Positions 13,519 through 14,394 of a stretch of DNA of 14,394 bases are shown here, piece by piece. The notes beneath the pieces are model-generated. The model saw only the letters and a program-made list of their open reading frames with translations, searched no databases and had not been told where the DNA came from. The stretch lies in NCBI GenBank assembly GCA_955652345.1, contig CATPBV010000157.1:1-14394 (forward strand). Reading direction: 5' to 3'. Both the position numbers and the translations under genes were made by a program. Each line of letters starts with the position of its first letter. Within the stretch, counting starts at the first letter, position 1. The stretch is from an uncultured Solirubrobacteraceae bacterium (GTDB lineage: Bacteria > Actinomycetota > Thermoleophilia > Solirubrobacterales > Solirubrobacteraceae).

Positions 13519-14394
13519 TCAGCGCAGCGCCTCCGGGGGCAGCCCGTCGAGCAGGCCGACCGCGCGCGGCTCGGCGCCATCTTCGAGCAGCACGGCACCG
13601 CCAGGCCAGTAGGGATGCGGGCGGCGCGCGTTGTGGACGAGCAAGGGCTCGTAAACCCACGAGCCGGTGTTCACCATCATCGGTGCTCCGCCGGGGCCTT
13701 GCCAATCGGACGGTCGGTCGCCTGGGAGCGGCCCAAGCCTGTGCACGTGTCCGAACAGCACCCAGTCCGCGTCCAGCCCGAGGCGATGGACCACGCGCGC
13801 CAGCGCGGGAATGCTGGCGCGGCGCATCTGTGCGCCGAGCGCCCATGCTGTGAACCGCGCCATCCGAGGGTGCAGGAAGCGCCGCGGGGCGACCGGCATC
13901 GTGGAAGCCCGCAGGATCTCGGCCAGATCCTCCACCAATGCGGCAAGTCGCCGCGGCAGGTGTTGCAGCAGATATGCCTCGATGCGGGTGAGAGACGGGC
14001 CACCCGCGCGCTCATAGTCATCGACGCTGGCGCCGGCGCTGGGCAGTCGACCGAGCAGGCCGCGGGCGATTCCGTACGCGGACTCGGGCAGGAGGTGGCG
14101 ATCGAGGTAGTGGCCGTGTGTCGCCCAGACCCGATCATCCAGCCACACCCCGGGGTAGTTGACGCTCACACGGGCCGGTTTCAGCGCTTCCGCAAGCCGC
14201 TGGAGAGCGGGGGTCGCGTCGAGGGGAACCGCGGTGTCGGGCGTGAGCTCGGCGGCGGCTCCGCGGAGCCACGATCGAATCAGTCCAAGATCGTGGTTTC
14301 CGGGGACTACGATCGCCTCTCGGTCAGGACCGAGCGCGCTGCCGAGCGCTCGCAGCACCGGCTCGGCGCTCTCGAGCGCGCGGTATTCCCGTCC
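13519..14394 (-). CDS. Calcineurin-like metallophosphoesterase, N-terminus beyond the right edge
   Basis: The 291 visible residues are the C-terminal part of a binuclear metallophosphoesterase; the frame is open to the last base. Metal-binding motifs seen are GNHD (residues 32-35 of the fragment), THGHYLD (92-98) and FGHVHRLG, followed by NTGSWVYEP. The first motif, D-x-H, should lie just beyond the edge. A GTG at 14358 is in frame but internal, because coding sequence continues upstream (REYRALESAEP). Between the second and third motifs is a long helical insert of about 100 residues containing the basic stretch HLPRRLAALVEDLAEILR. There is no signal peptide in view. The substrate could be a nucleotide or phospholipid-type diester; sequence does not decide. 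It converges on the QueA-like gene with 28 bp between. Confidence 0.88.
   Translation of the reverse strand, partial: GREYRALESAEPVLRALGSALGPDREAIVVPGNHDLGLIRSWLRGAAAELTPDTAVPLDATPALQRLAEALKPARVSVNYPGVWLDDRVWATHGHYLDRHLLPESAYGIARGLLGRLPSAGASVDDYERAGGPSLTRIEAYLLQHLPRRLAALVEDLAEILRASTMPVAPRRFLHPRMARFTAWALGAQMRRASIPALARVVHRLGLDADWVLFGHVHRLGPLPGDRPSDWQGPGGAPMMVNTGSWVYEPLLVHNARRPHPYWPGGAVLLEDGAEPRAVGLLDGLPPEALR

Noticed and set aside
13493..13846. 117-residue minus-strand ORF in another frame of the phosphoesterase gene.
   Set aside because: The overlapping frame carries the GHVHR and NTGSW motifs; this one has none.

Overview
The window is high-GC and gene-dense, with many stop/start overlaps. 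Codon choice, a GAF histidine kinase, a PspC/LiaF-like two-component cassette and an actinobacterial-style polar amino-acid ABC transporter suggest a soil actinobacterium, possibly of the Thermoleophilia/Solirubrobacterales type. That placement is inference from gene style; no rRNA or other marker is present. I see no tRNA, rRNA, CRISPR array, insertion sequence, prophage or attachment site, and no gene-free stretch over 300 bases.

Layout. (1) 1-907, minus strand: the 5' part of an unrecognised gene that runs off the left edge. (2) 965-4465, plus strand: a tight operon of substrate-binding lipoprotein, permease, ATPase and a zinc-dependent alcohol dehydrogenase. (3) 4473-4940, minus strand: a tRNA adenosine deaminase (tadA), divergent from a secreted subtilisin-like protease at 5002-6417. 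(4) 6420-6506, minus strand: a 28-residue single-helix ORF. (5) 6598-8383, plus strand: a soluble GAF sensor kinase with a NarL-type regulator. (6) 11553 down to 8389, minus strand: a second signalling cassette of PspC/LiaF-like membrane protein, a 53-codon membrane ORF, a membrane histidine kinase and a second NarL-type regulator. The two cassettes meet tail to tail with 5 bp between them. (7) 11731-13490, plus strand: a short-chain dehydrogenase coupled to a divergent QueA-like protein. (8) 13519-14394, minus strand: a metallophosphoesterase whose N-terminus lies beyond the right edge.

How the parts work together. The transporter operon should take up an amino acid or similar small polar solute; the fused dehydrogenase gene suggests the solute or a derivative is oxidised, but the substrate cannot be read from sequence. 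The PspC-kinase-regulator cassette looks like an envelope-stress sensor of the LiaF/toastrack kind. TadA and the QueA-like protein point to tRNA modification.

The least ordinary signals are these. The 177-bp divergent region between the PspC gene and the dehydrogenase carries the same 9-mer exactly 36 nt before each start codon, facing each gene, with perfect inverted repeats between. The minus-strand kinase has a broken or overlapping N-terminus. Two genes lack a good standard start and share a CTGATC junction with the preceding stop. Several first genes appear leaderless.
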